Shown here: piece by piece, positions 63,875 to 64,000 of the stretch
Layout of the letters: each line of letters begins with the position of its first letter
Numbering within the stretch: position 1 is the first letter of the stretch
Source of the DNA: Paracoccaceae bacterium
GTDB lineage: Bacteria; Pseudomonadota; Alphaproteobacteria; Rhodobacterales; Rhodobacteraceae
NCBI GenBank assembly: GCA_027013095.1
Contig: JALUYI010000042.1
Location: 102,078-166,077, forward strand
Reading direction: 5' to 3'
DNA length: 64,000 bases
Notes under the pieces: model-generated
Databases searched by the model: none
Seen by the model: only the letters and a program-made list of their open reading frames with translations
Told to the model about the DNA's origin: nothing
Made by a program: the position numbers and the translations under genes

Positions 63875-64000
63875 GTAAGCGGTGTGCACAAACCGTAACG
63901 GTTTCATCTTGACGCTGTTTTGAACGCCCACGGCATGAGATTGTCGATTTGGGATGCCGGGTGGCCAGCAGCGATAGCCTCAAGCGTTGCTTTGAGATAG
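63875..64000 (-). mobile_element. IS66-family element, one end (continues outside window)
   Basis: The terminus is GTAAGCGGTGTGCAC at 63875, the GTAAGCG start being the IS66 family's inverted repeat. The C-terminal end of a TnpC-type transposase follows in the expected orientation. The remainder lies beyond 64000. Confidence 0.8.
63904..64000 (-). CDS. IS66-family transposase, C-terminal 31 residues (partial)
   Basis: Minus-strand frame ending at 63904 with YLKATLEAIAAGHPASQI followed by DNLMPWAF, the characteristic C-terminus of the IS66 TnpC transposase (YL-ATL-AI--GH---ID-LMPW-F). The 5' part lies outside the window. Confidence 0.85.
   Translation of the reverse strand, partial: YLKATLEAIAAGHPASQIDNLMPWAFKTASR

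Overview
The window is chromosomal DNA, about 60-65% GC, from an alphaproteobacterium of the order Rhodobacterales (Rhodobacteraceae/Roseobacter type). The evidence is the gene families and the regulatory grammar taken together. These include a PccR-type propionyl-CoA regulator with a matching TTTGCAAA-N4-TTTGC box, a GTTC-N7-GTTC LexA box, a TTAA-N7-TTAA CtrA box, an alphaproteobacterial tRNA-His without G-1, a DmdB-like acyl-CoA ligase, a four-subunit sarcosine oxidase, and the DUF1150/Hsp20 pair.

Layout. 1-15.1 kb: the 5' part of malic enzyme (maeB), nhaA, then the propionyl-CoA to succinyl-CoA genes: methylmalonyl-CoA mutase, a sulfotransferase-like gene, pccA, three small genes and pccB. 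These are followed by a CtaG-like assembly factor, a Bcr/CflA-type exporter and pccR. 15.1-26.1 kb: the choline genes betI-betA with a palindromic operator, EamA and SLC13 transporters, yebC, a ymdB-type phosphodiesterase, fau with a probable 6S RNA upstream, an SOS-type mmcB gene, a TetR/DUF1330 divergent pair, and tRNA-His. 26.2-31.2 kb: soxBDAG, heterotetrameric sarcosine oxidase. 31.4-42.3 kb: TadE/TadG-like envelope proteins, glutamate dehydrogenase, lepA, and a GMC oxidoreductase plus DmdB-like ligase pair.

42.4-49.9 kb is the most unusual part. It is a translationally coupled operon of an Xre-type regulator followed by hyfB, hyfC, hyfE, hyfF, hyfG and hyfI homologues. It looks like a group-4 [NiFe]-hydrogenase or complex I relative, but the large subunit lacks three of the four nickel-ligating cysteines. 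No maturation genes, HyfA/HyfH ferredoxins or formate dehydrogenase accompany it. This fits the poorly characterised energy-converting hydrogenase-related (Ehr) type of complex, which keeps the proton-pumping membrane arm and the small-subunit Fe-S cluster.

49.9-62.0 kb: an ECF sigma factor module with a very small zinc-binding anti-sigma candidate and a membrane protein, a PLP-dependent decarboxylase, an AsmA-like protein, a crotonase, DUF1150/Hsp20 behind an RpoH-type promoter, purE-purK, a CheY-like regulator behind a CtrA box, an EamA transporter and an RluE-type pseudouridine synthase. 62.0-64.0 kb is a graveyard of mobile DNA. It holds IS21-like terminal repeats, an IS3-family element whose orfB is broken by small palindromic insertions, the first 25 codons of a tyrosine recombinase, and the end of an IS66-family element that interrupts it.

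All assignments come from reading the sequence and remembered family features. No database search was possible.
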